Translations under genes and position numbers: made by a program | The notes under the pieces: generated by a model | What the model saw: only the letters and a program-made list of their open reading frames with translations | What the model was told of the DNA's origin: nothing | Database searches by the model: none | Shown: positions 55,454 to 64,000 of the stretch, piece after piece | How the letters are laid out: each line of letters opens with the position of its first letter | How positions within the stretch are numbered: the first letter of the stretch is position 1 | Source: Candidatus Nitrosopumilus sp. | GTDB taxonomy: Archaea; Thermoproteota; Nitrososphaeria; Nitrososphaerales; Nitrosopumilaceae | Assembly (NCBI GenBank): GCA_003331425.1 | Contig: QOOS01000007.1 | Coordinates: 1 to 64,000, forward strand | Direction of reading: 5' to 3' | Length of the DNA stretch: 64,000 bases

Positions 55454-56377
55454 ATGGTTGCTCAACGAATTGTTTCTTTTTTGCCTAGTGCTACAGAATT
55501 ACTTTATGAATTTGGTGTAGATGATAAGTTATTTGGAGTCACTCATGAATGCAAATATCCTGAAGGCGCAAAATTAAAGCCTCAAGTAATTTCATCTGTG
55601 ATAAATTCTGATGATTTGAGTAGTAATGAAATCAATACTATTACATGTACATTATTAAATGAAGGAAAAAATATTTTTGAATTAAATAAAGAAAATCTAA
55701 TAGATGCAAATCCTGATTTAATAATTTCCCAAGAAACCTGTGAAGTTTGTGCTGCATATACAAATCAAGTTAAATCTGCATTAGAAATTCTACCAAACAA
55801 ACCTGAATTATATTCAATGGATCCTCATAATCTAAAAGAAATAATTCAATCAGTTACTAAGTTAGGACAAATTTTAAACAAAGAAAAAAAATCTGTTGAA
55901 ATAGTGAATTCATTAGAAAGAAGAATTCAACACATCCAAAATTCTGAAAAAAAACTCATACCTAAAGTGTTAGCAATTGAATGGATTGAACCTTTTTTTA
56001 CTGCTGGTCACTGGATTCCTCAAATGATTGAATTTGCTGGAGGCATTAATTTAATTAGCAAAACTGGTGAACATTCAAGGCGAATGGATATGGATGAGGT
56101 AGTGAATTCCAAACCTGACATAATTATTTTTATGCCCTGTGGATTTGATACTGACAGAACAGTACAAGAATATGAGTCCATTTTACACAATAATCCTGGC
56201 TGGAATTCATTACAAGCTGTAAAAAATAATCAAATCTATGCTGTAGATGCAAACTCATTTTTTAGTAAACCTAGTATTAGAACTATTGATGGGTTAGAAA
56301 TTTTGGCAAAAATCATACAACCTGAGAAATTCAAAAATTTGATTGTTCCTGATAATTCATTTTCAAAAATTTCTTAA
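55454..56377 (+). CDS. BtuF/FepB-like periplasmic-binding-fold protein without signal peptide
   Basis: The 307-residue protein has the two-lobe helical-backbone binding fold of class III solute-binding proteins: RIVSFLPSATELLYEFG (5-21), NPDLIISQETC, a long inter-lobe helix (~145-170), and VLAIEWIEPFFTAGHWIPQMIEFAGG (~177-202), then SKPDIIIFMPCG. It is related to cobalamin- or iron-complex-binding proteins. There is no signal peptide or lipobox, and no ABC permease nearby, so it is probably cytosolic. Confidence 0.85.
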   Translation: MVAQRIVSFLPSATELLYEFGVDDKLFGVTHECKYPEGAKLKPQVISSVINSDDLSSNEINTITCTLLNEGKNIFELNKENLIDANPDLIISQETCEVCAAYTNQVKSALEILPNKPELYSMDPHNLKEIIQSVTKLGQILNKEKKSVEIVNSLERRIQHIQNSEKKLIPKVLAIEWIEPFFTAGHWIPQMIEFAGGINLISKTGEHSRRMDMDEVVNSKPDIIIFMPCGFDTDRTVQEYESILHNNPGWNSLQAVKNNQIYAVDANSFFSKPSIRTIDGLEILAKIIQPEKFKNLIVPDNSFSKIS

Positions 56378-56413
56378 GAATTACTTTATGTATGATAAAA
56401 TTCTACGTTCTGT

Positions 56414-56614
56414 ATGGTTAGAGCTAAATTAACTGAAAAACAAAAGGAAAAAGCAAAAAAAGAACAAAAAACAAGAGCAGAACAATCTCGTGCTGCTAGA
56501 AGAAGTGGAAAAAGTATGAAAACTGAAGGAAAAGTCACAAAATCTACATCAAAAGCAAAAGAATCTAGATCGTCAAAGAAAATTGCTACAATAAAAAAGA
56601 GAACTAGAAGCTAA
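56414..56614 (+). CDS. small basic Lys/Arg/Ser-rich protein
   Basis: The 66-residue, highly basic protein (KQKEKAKKEQKTRAEQSRAARRSG, then Ser/Lys-rich) has no hydrophobic core. It looks disordered and nucleic-acid-binding. It resembles in composition the H1-like protein at 23259-23723 but lacks its exact repeats. 36 bases after the BtuF-like gene. Confidence 0.6.
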   Translation: MVRAKLTEKQKEKAKKEQKTRAEQSRAARRSGKSMKTEGKVTKSTSKAKESRSSKKIATIKKRTRS

Positions 56615-56702
56615 TTTCACTTATTTTTTGTCTATGATTTCTAATGTTATTGACAATGAAAGTTGTTAATCTATCAATTCTATCCTCATTATCTATTAAA
56701 AA

Positions 56703-57464
56703 ATGAAAATAATGAGTGATAATTCTGAATTAACTTTTTCAAATTTTGGTATCTATGATTTAGTGGATCAACTTGAATTAATTCTTCCAAACACATTGAT
56801 CAAATTTCATAGGATTAGTGAAAATGCTTTTTCCTACTATCGAAAAAATTCTGAAGGAAATGTTGTTGAAAAAATAATCCCTGTTAAATCACAAGATGTA
56901 AAAATTGAATTGGCTCCAATTCGACCACTTAATTATCCTGCCAGAAGAACAAATCATATCTTATTACAATTTGATAAGGAAATTTATCTTAGTGAGAATT
57001 CTGCAGCAAGTATATTTGTTAACTGCCCTATTGAAATTGGTATTTTTTTAATTCATAATTCTAAACATGATTCTCTTGATTGGATAACATGTGATCCATT
57101 GAATTCTAGATTTGGTTTGTATGGGTCTCCGGACACTGGTACTTTATGTAAATATGCAAAAGTTACCATGGCTACTGATTATGATGATTCAAATCCCTAC
57201 ATTGAAGGTGTGATACAAATTGTAGTTGAAAATACTTTATCTTTTGGGCATACAATAAGTAAAGTTGTATTTCCAATTACTGATAACACTCTCTACTATC
57301 AAAACTCTAAGACTATAATTGATGGACTTAAAATTACAATGAAAAAACGTGCTGCTGTAAATATTGCTGATGTCCAAACTACTTCTCTTGATACTGATTG
57401 GATTGCATCTCCTACATGGGAGGATAAAACAACAAGTGCACATATGGAGATGGGATTAGAATAA
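56703..57464 (+). CDS. DUF432-family protein
   Basis: The 253-residue protein resembles the archaeal DUF432 family: a strand-rich central part with IRPLNYPARRTNHILLQFDKEIYL (~77-100), FVNCPIEIGIFL and RFGLYGSPDTGTLCKYA (~140-156). DUF432 genes often precede MscS genes, as here, where its stop TAA overlaps the MscS ATG by one base. No membrane segments; a cytosolic partner of the channel is a reasonable inference. Confidence 0.75.
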   Translation: MKIMSDNSELTFSNFGIYDLVDQLELILPNTLIKFHRISENAFSYYRKNSEGNVVEKIIPVKSQDVKIELAPIRPLNYPARRTNHILLQFDKEIYLSENSAASIFVNCPIEIGIFLIHNSKHDSLDWITCDPLNSRFGLYGSPDTGTLCKYAKVTMATDYDDSNPYIEGVIQIVVENTLSFGHTISKVVFPITDNTLYYQNSKTIIDGLKITMKKRAAVNIADVQTTSLDTDWIASPTWEDKTTSAHMEMGLE

Positions 57465-58288
57465 TGATTTTAGAATTTCTTCAGACTTTATCTGAAATGC
57501 AAATTGTTGGAGAATTAACTGTTCTTTCTTTGTTAATTGGTGGTGTAATAATGGCAGGTGGTGTGATAATAGCTAAAATTGCTAAATTATTATTTCATAA
57601 ATATTATGCTCCATCATTACCTAAAGACACTGCACAAAATATCAGTAAGTTAATTTATTTTGGAATTTTAATTATTTCGTTTCTAGGTTTTACATCTAGT
57701 CAAGGAATTGATTTATCGGGAATAATGGTAGCTGGAGGAATTTTTGCTGTAGTAATTGGTTTTGCAACTCAATCTGTTGTTTCAAATTTAATTTCTGGAT
57801 TATTCTTAATTGTTGAAAAACCTGCAAAACATGGTGATACAATTGAATTACCTGATATGGGTATTTCAGGAACCCTTCTTGACATAGGAACATTTTCTAG
57901 TAAAGTTAGAAGATTTGATGGAACTGTAACCCGAATTCCTAATGAGAAATTCTTTACATCTAATATTCGTTCATTAACTCTCTCAACTGTAAGGAGAGCC
58001 GATGTAACTGTTGGAATTTCATATGAATCTGAGATAGATCATGCCATTTTGGTAATGAAAAATGAAATTTTAGAAACTATGCCCTTTGTCCTTCAAGTCC
58101 CTGAGCCTGAATTCCGTACTGAAGAATTGGGTGATTCAAGTGTAAATATCCACGTATATGTTTGGCATCCACGTGATGATTGGAGTAATGCTCAACCTAT
58201 TCTTTTGAATACTCTAAAGCGTGCACTTGATAAATCTGGAATTGAAATTCCTTTCCCTCAAAGAGTAATTTGGACTGGAAAGGATTAG
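57464..58288 (+). CDS. mscS: MscS-family mechanosensitive ion channel
   Basis: This 274-residue protein has three membrane segments (~17-40, ~62-82, ~86-112). The pore helix GGIFAVVIGFATQSVVSNLISGLFLIVEKP has the family Ala/Gly pattern. A beta domain follows (GTLLDIGTFSSKVRRFDGTVTRIPNEKF) and a C-terminal alpha/beta vestibule. It protects cells from hypo-osmotic shock. Coupled to the DUF432 gene. Confidence 0.93.
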   Translation: MILEFLQTLSEMQIVGELTVLSLLIGGVIMAGGVIIAKIAKLLFHKYYAPSLPKDTAQNISKLIYFGILIISFLGFTSSQGIDLSGIMVAGGIFAVVIGFATQSVVSNLISGLFLIVEKPAKHGDTIELPDMGISGTLLDIGTFSSKVRRFDGTVTRIPNEKFFTSNIRSLTLSTVRRADVTVGISYESEIDHAILVMKNEILETMPFVLQVPEPEFRTEELGDSSVNIHVYVWHPRDDWSNAQPILLNTLKRALDKSGIEIPFPQRVIWTGKD

Positions 58289-58578
58289 TTCATTTTAGCT
58301 TGTTTTTTATCTGCTCGTCTTTTTTTGATCAAACTAAACATGATCATTCCAACATTAATAATTGAAATTATTTCAATTAAATCTACCCCGTAAAGGAACC
58401 AATCAATAATTGGATGGACTCTTGAAATAATTCCTGCTTCAAGCATGATATCTGCATTCCACACCATATGTGGTACTTGAATGAATTGTATTATTGCAAT
58501 GATTACAATACTTCCTAGTATTTTATTTTCATACCAATTCCAAAATTTATTCCATACATTCATGATTGGTATTATCAT
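58285..58578 (-). CDS. small membrane hypothetical protein
   Basis: Not recognised. The 97-residue protein (or 92 from the second ATG at 58563) has two or three hydrophobic segments (GSIVIIAIIQFIQVPHMVW; IIDWFLYGVDLIEIISIINVGMIMF) and a basic tail RRADKKQAKMN. The His in VPHMVWNAD is a possible functional spot. It has a TATA-like TTTTAAC near 58597-58603 on its strand, with four 14-bp repeats directly upstream. Confidence 0.65.
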   Translation of the reverse strand: MIIPIMNVWNKFWNWYENKILGSIVIIAIIQFIQVPHMVWNADIMLEAGIISRVHPIIDWFLYGVDLIEIISIINVGMIMFSLIKKRRADKKQAKMN

Positions 58579-58602
58579 TTAATTCTATTAAATGCTGTTA
58601 AA

Positions 58603-58658
58603 ATTAGACGCAACTAATTAGACGCAACTAATTAGACGCAACTAATTAGACGCAACTA
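58603..58658. repeat. four 14-bp tandem repeats with inverted ends, upstream of a membrane-protein gene
   Basis: Four exact copies of ATTAGACGCAACTA lie head to tail. With the next base each unit reads ATTAG-ACGCAA-CTAAT, having 5-base inverted ends, like a half-site pair for a dimeric regulator. On the minus strand the array abuts the TATA-like element of the 58285-58578 gene, the usual place for an activator or repressor site. An HTH regulator gene ends 42 bases away. Confidence 0.9.
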
Positions 58659-58699
58659 ATTTTTTTGTTATATTTTTTATTTTTTTTCAAAAATTATTT

Positions 58700-59257
58700 T
58701 TATTCCATCATCTTTAATGTGTCTGAAGCTGTTATGATTCCAACAATTTTAGATTTTTTTGAAATTAAAATACACTTTGAATATCTAATTAATGGAACAA
58801 GTACATTTGCTGGTGTATCCCAATCGACAATTGGTGGAATTGAATCCATTGTATCTGCAAGTTTTGCTTTTTTTAATTCTGCTTCACCTAAATCTGCTAA
58901 ATGTTTTACAATTCCATCTTCTGACACTACTCCTACTATTTTTGAATTTTCAAAAACTGGAATTTGACTAATTGATAATTCATGCATTTTTTTAATTGCA
59001 TCATGAAGTGTGTTTGAAGGTTTTAATTTTACTATGTCTTTACTACAAAAGTCTCCTGCTGTATGTGATGATGACTCCCCTTCTAATTTTGAAAGATTTT
59101 CAAATATCTTTTTTGCAGTATCATAACTTGGTTGACTTCTACCTGATTCAATTTGATTAATCATAGAAGTACTGACTCCTGTCATACTGGCAAGTTTTTT
59201 TTGGGTGATGCCAATTTTTTGTCTAATTTGTTTTATTGACTCAATTCTAGGAAGCAA
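58700..59257 (-). CDS. HTH-XRE plus CBS-pair transcriptional regulator
   Basis: The 185-residue protein has a lambda-repressor-like HTH (~5-60: IRQKIGITQKKLASMTGVSTSMINQIESGRSQPSYDTAKKIF) and two CBS domains (~68-185: TLHDAIKKMHELSISQIPVFENSKIVGVVSEDGI and CILISKKSKIVGIITASDTLKMM). CBS pairs bind adenosine nucleotides, so it likely senses energy state. It may bind the 14-bp repeats downstream. Confidence 0.9.
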   Translation of the reverse strand: MLPRIESIKQIRQKIGITQKKLASMTGVSTSMINQIESGRSQPSYDTAKKIFENLSKLEGESSSHTAGDFCSKDIVKLKPSNTLHDAIKKMHELSISQIPVFENSKIVGVVSEDGIVKHLADLGEAELKKAKLADTMDSIPPIVDWDTPANVLVPLIRYSKCILISKKSKIVGIITASDTLKMME

Positions 59258-59294
59258 TTCATTTATAGTGAATTTTATTTGGTTTTAAATTGTC

Positions 59295-61973
59295 TTATTT
59301 CTTCTTCTTTTTTGCTTTTTTTGGTTGTTCTATTGCTGCTTGTGCTGCTGCAACAATTGCAATTGGAATTCTATGTGGTGATGCACTGACATAACTTAGT
59401 CCTTCACCGTGACAGAATTTGATAGAACTTGGGTCTCCTCCATGTTCTCCACATATGCCAACTTCCATATTCTTTCTAATTGATCTACCTGCATTAATGC
59501 CAATTTTGATTAAACTGCCTACACCGTTGACATCTATTGATTGGAATGGATTTCTTTCTAGTAACTCTTTTTCCATATATTCAGGTAAGAATTTACCTTC
59601 TACATCTTCTCTACTAAAACTAAATGTTCCTTGAGTTAAATCATTTGTTCCAAAACTGAAAAATTCTGCTGTATCTGCTAGTTCATTTGCTGTTAATGCT
59701 GCTCTTACAACTTCAATCATAGTTCCAAAGTTAATTTTTAATTTCATCTTATGTTTTGATTCTGTTTCTTTTTTAATTCTGTCATAGATTGCCTTGATGT
59801 GATTTAATTCTGCAATACTGCTTATTTGTGGAATCATGATTTGTGGATGTGCTTTAACTTTCTTTTTTGTTAATTCTACTAATGCATCAAACACTGATCT
59901 AATTTGCATTTCATATATCTCTGGATATGTTACACCTACTCTTACTCCTCTATGTCCCATCATTGGATTTACTTCTGCAAGTTCTCTTGCTCTTTTAAGA
60001 ACCACTTTTGCTTCAGCAATTTCATTTGTTTTTCCATCTGCTTCTAATTTTTGTATTTTTTCAACTAATTCTTCTGGATTTGGTAAGAATTCATGTAGTG
60101 GCGGATCTAATAGTCTAATAGTTACTTCGTAACCTTCCATAGCTTTTAAAATTTCAATAAAGTCACTTTTTTGTAATTTACCTAATTTCTCTAAAATTTT
60201 ATTTCTTGCTTCAATATTCTCAGCCATAATCATTTCTACAAATAAATTAATTCTATCACTACCATTGAACATTCTTTCTGTTCTACACAATCCGATACCT
60301 TGACCTCCAAACTTTCTTGCAAGTTTTGCCATGTCTGGCGTATCTGCATTAGCTCTAATTCCTAATGTCTTGGTTTTTTGTGCCCAATCTAGTATTTGCT
60401 CAAAGTCTTTTGTTACTTTAGGTTCAACTGTTGGGATTTCTCCAATAAAGACAGTACCTTCACTTCCATCAATGGTAATTGTTTCACCCTCTTTGATTGT
60501 CATTCCATTTGCAGTTCCTACATTATTATCATAATCAATTTTTAATTCTGGACATCCTACTATGCATGGTTTCCCCATTCCTCTTGAAACAATTGCTGCA
60601 TGAGATGATTTTCCTCCAAGACTTGTCAAAATTCCTTCTGAAGAGAAGAATGCTGGAACATCTTCTGGTTTTGTTTCTTTTCTAACTAAAATGACTTTTT
60701 TGCCTGAATCTCCTAATTCTATTGCTTTTTTAACATCAAATACAACTATTCCACTTGCAGCACCTGGTGATGCAGCAATTCCTTTTGCTAATTGTTTATA
60801 CTCTTTAATTTTTGATTCATCCATTGTTCTATGTAACAATGCTTCTAATTGTTGTGCAGGAATTCTTGTAAGTGCTTTGTCTTTATTGATTAATTTTTCT
60901 TTAACCATATCAACTGATGTTTTTACTAATGCTGCAGCACTCATTTTTGCAGTTCTTGTTTGTAATAAGTAGAATTTTCCTTGTTCAATTGTAAATTCAA
61001 TATCTTGTGGTTCTCTGAAATGCTTTTCTAATTTTGCACATGCGTTTGATAATTCCTTATGTGATTTTGGCATATCTTTTTTTAGTAATTCTATGCTTTT
61101 TCCAGTTCTTACACCTGCTACGACGTCTTCACCTTGTGCATTGATTAGATATTCTCCTTCTATCTCTTTTTTACCGTTATGTCCATTTCTTGTAAATACT
61201 ACACCTGTGGCACTATCGTCTCCCATATTTCCAAATACCATAGTTACAACATTAACTGCTGTACCATTTGCAATATCCTTTGTAATGTTATTTTTTTCAC
61301 GATAAACTATTGCTCTTTCTCCCATCCAACTTTTGAAAACTGCTTCAATTGATAATACTAATTGTTCATCTGGTGTGTCTGGGAATTTTCTTTTAGTATG
61401 TTCTTCACAGATTTTTTTATATTCTGTAACTATTTTTTTTAATGATTCAACATTTAATTTACTATCATCTGTAACTCCTTGTTTTTCTTTTGCAGAATCT
61501 AAAACATGATCAAATTTTTCATCATTAACTCCAAAAACTACTTTTCCAAATAATTGAATAAATCTCCTGTAGGAATCCCATGAAAATCTAGGATTTTTAG
61601 TTTGTTCTGCAAATCCTTCAACTGTTTTTTCATTTAATCCTAAATTCAAAATTGTATCCATCATTCCTGGCATTGAAATTGCTGCTCCTGAACGAACTGA
61701 AACAAGTAATGGATTTTTAGTTGAATTCCATTTTTTCCCTGTCTTTTTTTCCATTTTTGCGATGTTTTTCATTACTGCTGGCATCACATCTTTTGGAAGT
61801 TTTCTATTGTTATCGTAATACTTGTTACAAACCTCAGTTGTAATTGTAAATCCTGGTGGAACTGGTAATTTTAGGCGTGTCATTTCACTTAATCCTGCAC
61901 CTTTTCCACCTAGAAGCATTCTTTTTTTACTATCTGCTTCTTCGAATGCATAAACTGGTTTGTTCTTTGCCAT
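59295..61973 (-). CDS. ppdK: pyruvate phosphate dikinase
   Basis: The 892-residue enzyme has the complete three-domain layout. It has an N-terminal ATP-grasp (LLGGKGAGLSEMTRLKLPVPPGFTITTE, ~16-43; PQDIEFTIEQGKFYLLQTR). The phosphohistidine swivel domain has GGKSSHAAIVSRGMGKPCIVG (His ~457). The C-terminal PEP/pyruvate barrel has RTERMF, GTNDLTQGTFSFSRED and GICGEHGGDP (active Cys near 834). It interconverts pyruvate, ATP and Pi with PEP, AMP and PPi; in autotrophic archaea it feeds gluconeogenesis. A Lys-rich tail ends the protein. Confidence 0.97.
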   Translation of the reverse strand: MAKNKPVYAFEEADSKKRMLLGGKGAGLSEMTRLKLPVPPGFTITTEVCNKYYDNNRKLPKDVMPAVMKNIAKMEKKTGKKWNSTKNPLLVSVRSGAAISMPGMMDTILNLGLNEKTVEGFAEQTKNPRFSWDSYRRFIQLFGKVVFGVNDEKFDHVLDSAKEKQGVTDDSKLNVESLKKIVTEYKKICEEHTKRKFPDTPDEQLVLSIEAVFKSWMGERAIVYREKNNITKDIANGTAVNVVTMVFGNMGDDSATGVVFTRNGHNGKKEIEGEYLINAQGEDVVAGVRTGKSIELLKKDMPKSHKELSNACAKLEKHFREPQDIEFTIEQGKFYLLQTRTAKMSAAALVKTSVDMVKEKLINKDKALTRIPAQQLEALLHRTMDESKIKEYKQLAKGIAASPGAASGIVVFDVKKAIELGDSGKKVILVRKETKPEDVPAFFSSEGILTSLGGKSSHAAIVSRGMGKPCIVGCPELKIDYDNNVGTANGMTIKEGETITIDGSEGTVFIGEIPTVEPKVTKDFEQILDWAQKTKTLGIRANADTPDMAKLARKFGGQGIGLCRTERMFNGSDRINLFVEMIMAENIEARNKILEKLGKLQKSDFIEILKAMEGYEVTIRLLDPPLHEFLPNPEELVEKIQKLEADGKTNEIAEAKVVLKRARELAEVNPMMGHRGVRVGVTYPEIYEMQIRSVFDALVELTKKKVKAHPQIMIPQISSIAELNHIKAIYDRIKKETESKHKMKLKINFGTMIEVVRAALTANELADTAEFFSFGTNDLTQGTFSFSREDVEGKFLPEYMEKELLERNPFQSIDVNGVGSLIKIGINAGRSIRKNMEVGICGEHGGDPSSIKFCHGEGLSYVSASPHRIPIAIVAAAQAAIEQPKKAKKKKK

Positions 61974-62000
61974 GTAAAATTTTGTAATTTTTTTGGCTTT

Positions 62001-62657
62001 TTAAACTAATGCCTTGGCAAAATCTGAAATAATTTTTTCCCAACTTTGTGCTTTAATTATACCACTTGCAACCAAGATCCCTTTTGATCCTAATTCTGAT
62101 GCTTTCTCAACATCATCTCCTGACACTATTCCTGCACCACATAGTAACTTGGTATTATTTTTTGCACTTTTTACTGCAATTACTGCTTTTGAAATTAATT
62201 CTGGTTTTTCAGTTGAAACAGCTTTTCCTGAACCAATTAACTCTGGAGGTTCTATGGCAATATAGTTTGGATTTAATTTTGCATATTTTCTTGCTTCTGC
62301 AACGTCTTTTACACAAACTACTGATATCATTTTTAATTCTTTTAATTTCTCAACTAACTTTTTTATTTCGTTACTTGAAATTCTATGTTCGCTATGATTG
62401 ATTAGTGAACCTTTAACTTTAGATTTTTTTAATAATTCTGGAATTACAAAACCTGTTGTACTGCCAATTTTGGAATCATCAATGTGTTGAGCTAAAATTG
62501 GTATTGAACTATTTGAAACAACACCTATGAGATGTTGTGGTGGACAAATTGCAATTTTGATTTTAAATTTTTTTGAAATTTTTTCAGCTGTTTTTACAAA
62601 TTTAATTATTTTGTCCCCTGAAATCTCTTCATAGTTTTTACAATTGATAATGAACAT
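62001..62657 (-). CDS. tpiA: triosephosphate isomerase (archaeal short form)
   Basis: The 218-residue barrel enzyme has the active-site Asn-x-Lys in IINCKNYEE (~3-11), the catalytic His in LINHSEHR (~90-97), Glu in IAIEPPELIG (~133-142), and the phosphate-binding loops LLCGAGI and GILVASG. The archaeal form is shorter than the bacterial/eukaryal one. It lies 27 bases upstream of ppdK on the same strand, so glycolytic/gluconeogenic co-transcription is likely. Confidence 0.95.
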   Translation of the reverse strand: MFIINCKNYEEISGDKIIKFVKTAEKISKKFKIKIAICPPQHLIGVVSNSSIPILAQHIDDSKIGSTTGFVIPELLKKSKVKGSLINHSEHRISSNEIKKLVEKLKELKMISVVCVKDVAEARKYAKLNPNYIAIEPPELIGSGKAVSTEKPELISKAVIAVKSAKNNTKLLCGAGIVSGDDVEKASELGSKGILVASGIIKAQSWEKIISDFAKALV

Positions 62658-62699
62658 ATTCTTTTGAATTTTACATATTGTATTTAATTCTTCATTGAA

Positions 62700-62984
62700 T
62701 CATTTGACTTGTATTTTTTTGTCATATTTTCTTTTCATTGTCAAAACAATTCCCATTAACACAATTGCTGCAATATTTGTGCCTATGATGAATACATCTA
62801 TGACTATGATTCCATAAATTAACCATAAAATTGCTCCTGCAGAAATAAAAATCATTAAAAAACTTGAAACATCTTTTAGGCTTTTTGATTTGTAGCCTTT
62901 GTATATCTGATCAACCCATCCAGTTAAAATCAAAACTCCTGCAGCAACACCTAGTACTGTTAATAATATTGGATCAACTTCCAT
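62700..62984 (-). CDS. SemiSWEET/PQ-loop sugar-transporter-family protein
   Basis: The 94-residue protein has three hydrophobic helices and the SemiSWEET layout: helix 1 with a ILTGWVDQIYKGYKSKSLKDVSSF segment (~20-43, the PQ-loop region with Asp in place of Pro), helix 2 IFISAGAILWLIYGII and helix 3 NIAAIVLMGIVLTMKRKY. SemiSWEETs dimerise to move small sugars. The substrate is unknown. It sits between polB and tpiA, on the same strand as both. Confidence 0.8.
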   Translation of the reverse strand: MEVDPILLTVLGVAAGVLILTGWVDQIYKGYKSKSLKDVSSFLMIFISAGAILWLIYGIIVIDVFIIGTNIAAIVLMGIVLTMKRKYDKKIQVK

Positions 62985-62990
62985 GATAAT

Positions 62991-64000
62991 TTAACTCCAA
63001 AAGAATTCATCTAACCCTGTTTGTTTTGGTTTTCCTAAAATTGTATCAAAATCTAAATCCATAGATGATGTAATTTGTTCTAATGTTGATTCTAAAAACT
63101 CCATATATTTTTTAGAATCTATTTCTTCTTTTTTGGCTAATTCTACTGGTTTAACTCCTGGCTTGTTTAATATTTTAATAAATGAAATTTTATCTCCTTT
63201 TTTTAATTCTCTAATTGATTCTAATTGTTTTGCTGCTCTGATGTGCTGTGGTATTGTTTTTACATATTCTGATGGTGCTTTACTTAACATTACATTAAAT
63301 GTTAAATCCTCTAAGGGAATTTCTTTTGCTTCGACTTTTTTACCACAATCTGCTATTTTTTCTGAAATCTGTTTTTTAGCTTTTACAAAATCTTCCATTG
63401 TTTTTACTTCTGATAATACATCTAACAAATCAAAAAATAATTTTTTAATGAATCCTGGTGTATGTGATTTTTTACCTGTTAACCCTTTAACATCTACTTT
63501 TCCTGAATCTGTAACTCCCAAATAATTTTTCTTTCTGTTACTTAGTACACAATATCTGTATGTCTTATCAATTTCTAAATCTACACCATGATCTGTTTTA
63601 GCTTGTTCTATGAGTTTTTGAATCTGTTCTTCTGTTGGATTTTTAATAAATAATGAATCCGTATCTCCATACAAAACCTCAATTCCAGTTCCTTCACATT
63701 TTTTGATTGTCTCTAAAATTGTATATCTGCCTACTGCGGTTGTTGCTTCAGCTGCTGGTAGAAAATACAGTGGAAATATCTCTGCACCCATTACACCATA
63801 ACTTGCATTGAGTATTACCTTGAGTGCTTGACTGACTACTGTGTATTGTTGCCTTTGTTCATCTGTTAATGTCTCTTTTTTTGATAGACTTTTGTAATAA
63901 TTTACTCTCAAATCTCTTAATGAACCGATAATTATTGCTGTAAGGCCATTATTTTTAGAACATGCCCAATGGTTAGTTTGTGGTATGGTATTTTTTTTAC
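62991..64000 (-). CDS. polB: family B DNA polymerase, C-terminal part (5' end outside window)
   Basis: The frame runs open from the right edge to the stop at 62991. Seen here: QTNHWACSKNNGLTAI, IIGSLRDLRVNYYK, motif B with LKVILNASYGVMGAE, motif C YGDTDSLFI, the RKKNYLGV segment and GLTGKKSHTPGFIKK, i.e. the palm and thumb domains of a replicative family B polymerase. The C-terminal GKPKQTGLDEFFWS is a PIP-like PCNA-binding box. The exonuclease domain would be beyond the window. It is not a truncated gene, only cut by the window. Confidence 0.95.
   Translation of the reverse strand, partial: KKNTIPQTNHWACSKNNGLTAIIIGSLRDLRVNYYKSLSKKETLTDEQRQQYTVVSQALKVILNASYGVMGAEIFPLYFLPAAEATTAVGRYTILETIKKCEGTGIEVLYGDTDSLFIKNPTEEQIQKLIEQAKTDHGVDLEIDKTYRYCVLSNRKKNYLGVTDSGKVDVKGLTGKKSHTPGFIKKLFFDLLDVLSEVKTMEDFVKAKKQISEKIADCGKKVEAKEIPLEDLTFNVMLSKAPSEYVKTIPQHIRAAKQLESIRELKKGDKISFIKILNKPGVKPVELAKKEEIDSKKYMEFLESTLEQITSSMDLDFDTILGKPKQTGLDEFFWS

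Noticed and set aside
58603-58658. Possible CRISPR remnant
   Set aside because: The repeats are contiguous 14-mers with no spacers and no cas genes nearby.

Overview
This window comes from a low-GC (roughly one third G+C by eye) ammonia-oxidising archaeon of the Nitrososphaerota (Thaumarchaeota), most like marine Nitrosopumilus. The evidence is the gene mix: CdvA of the Cdv division machinery, SMC, an Alba protein, archaeal FEN-1 and NreA with PCNA-binding tails, family B DNA polymerase, archaeal-type ProRS and ArgRS, two-subunit-type proteasome beta, F420 ligase, Cys-type Thi4, EgtB/EgtD and many small proteins typical of this phylum. Genes are dense and sit on both strands. Many genes start with TTG about 20-30 bases after a TATA-like box, so leaderless transcripts look common. 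No insertion sequence, prophage, CRISPR array or rRNA was seen. The only RNA gene found is a tRNA-Ser(CGA).

Layout. 1-8 kb: Alba with a (PEPT)n extension, LysE exporter, PAC2-type proteasome chaperone, inositol-phosphate synthase, SMC, an oligopeptide-type ABC ATPase. 8-14 kb: ergothioneine genes egtD/egtB, proS, a SerB-like phosphatase, cofE and a TusA-like protein. 14-20 kb: thioredoxin reductase, a DUF6775-like protein, Thi4, then siroheme sulfite/nitrite reductase with a tandem rhodanese. 20-24 kb: TPR protein, a 553-residue collagen-like protein, a 7 x 13 bp T-rich array and a histone-H1-like Lys/Ala/Pro protein. 24-31 kb: DRG GTPase, unknown membrane proteins, phosphoglycolate phosphatase, argS and several micro-proteins.

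31-39 kb is the accessory-looking part: a winged-helix protein, a MEDS sensor, a B12-binding protein, then a same-strand series DICT domain - CPD photolyase - DICT domain - coiled coil, followed by tandem roadblock-like proteins. I read it as a candidate light-sensing and photorepair island. No single domain call there is certain, and the shared function is inference.

39-54 kb: an Mrr-like nuclease fold, TrmI with a Lys/Thr repeat tail, NAD(P)HX dehydratase, M20 peptidase, DoxX, a proteasome beta subunit lacking the catalytic Thr1, a PUA protein, homoserine dehydrogenase, MsrB, a double-length ThyX, CdvA, acetyl-CoA synthetase, a PAS protein, FEN-1 and tRNA-Ser. 54-64 kb: NreA, a cytosolic BtuF-like protein, DUF432-MscS, a 4 x 14 bp promoter-proximal repeat, an HTH-CBS regulator, pyruvate phosphate dikinase, triosephosphate isomerase, a SemiSWEET and the C-terminal part of PolB, which runs off the right edge.

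A recurring theme is in-frame tandem-repeat expansion (PEPT, PEKA, Gly-X-Y, KAAPKRK, TKAKTT) attached to nucleic-acid-binding or structural proteins.
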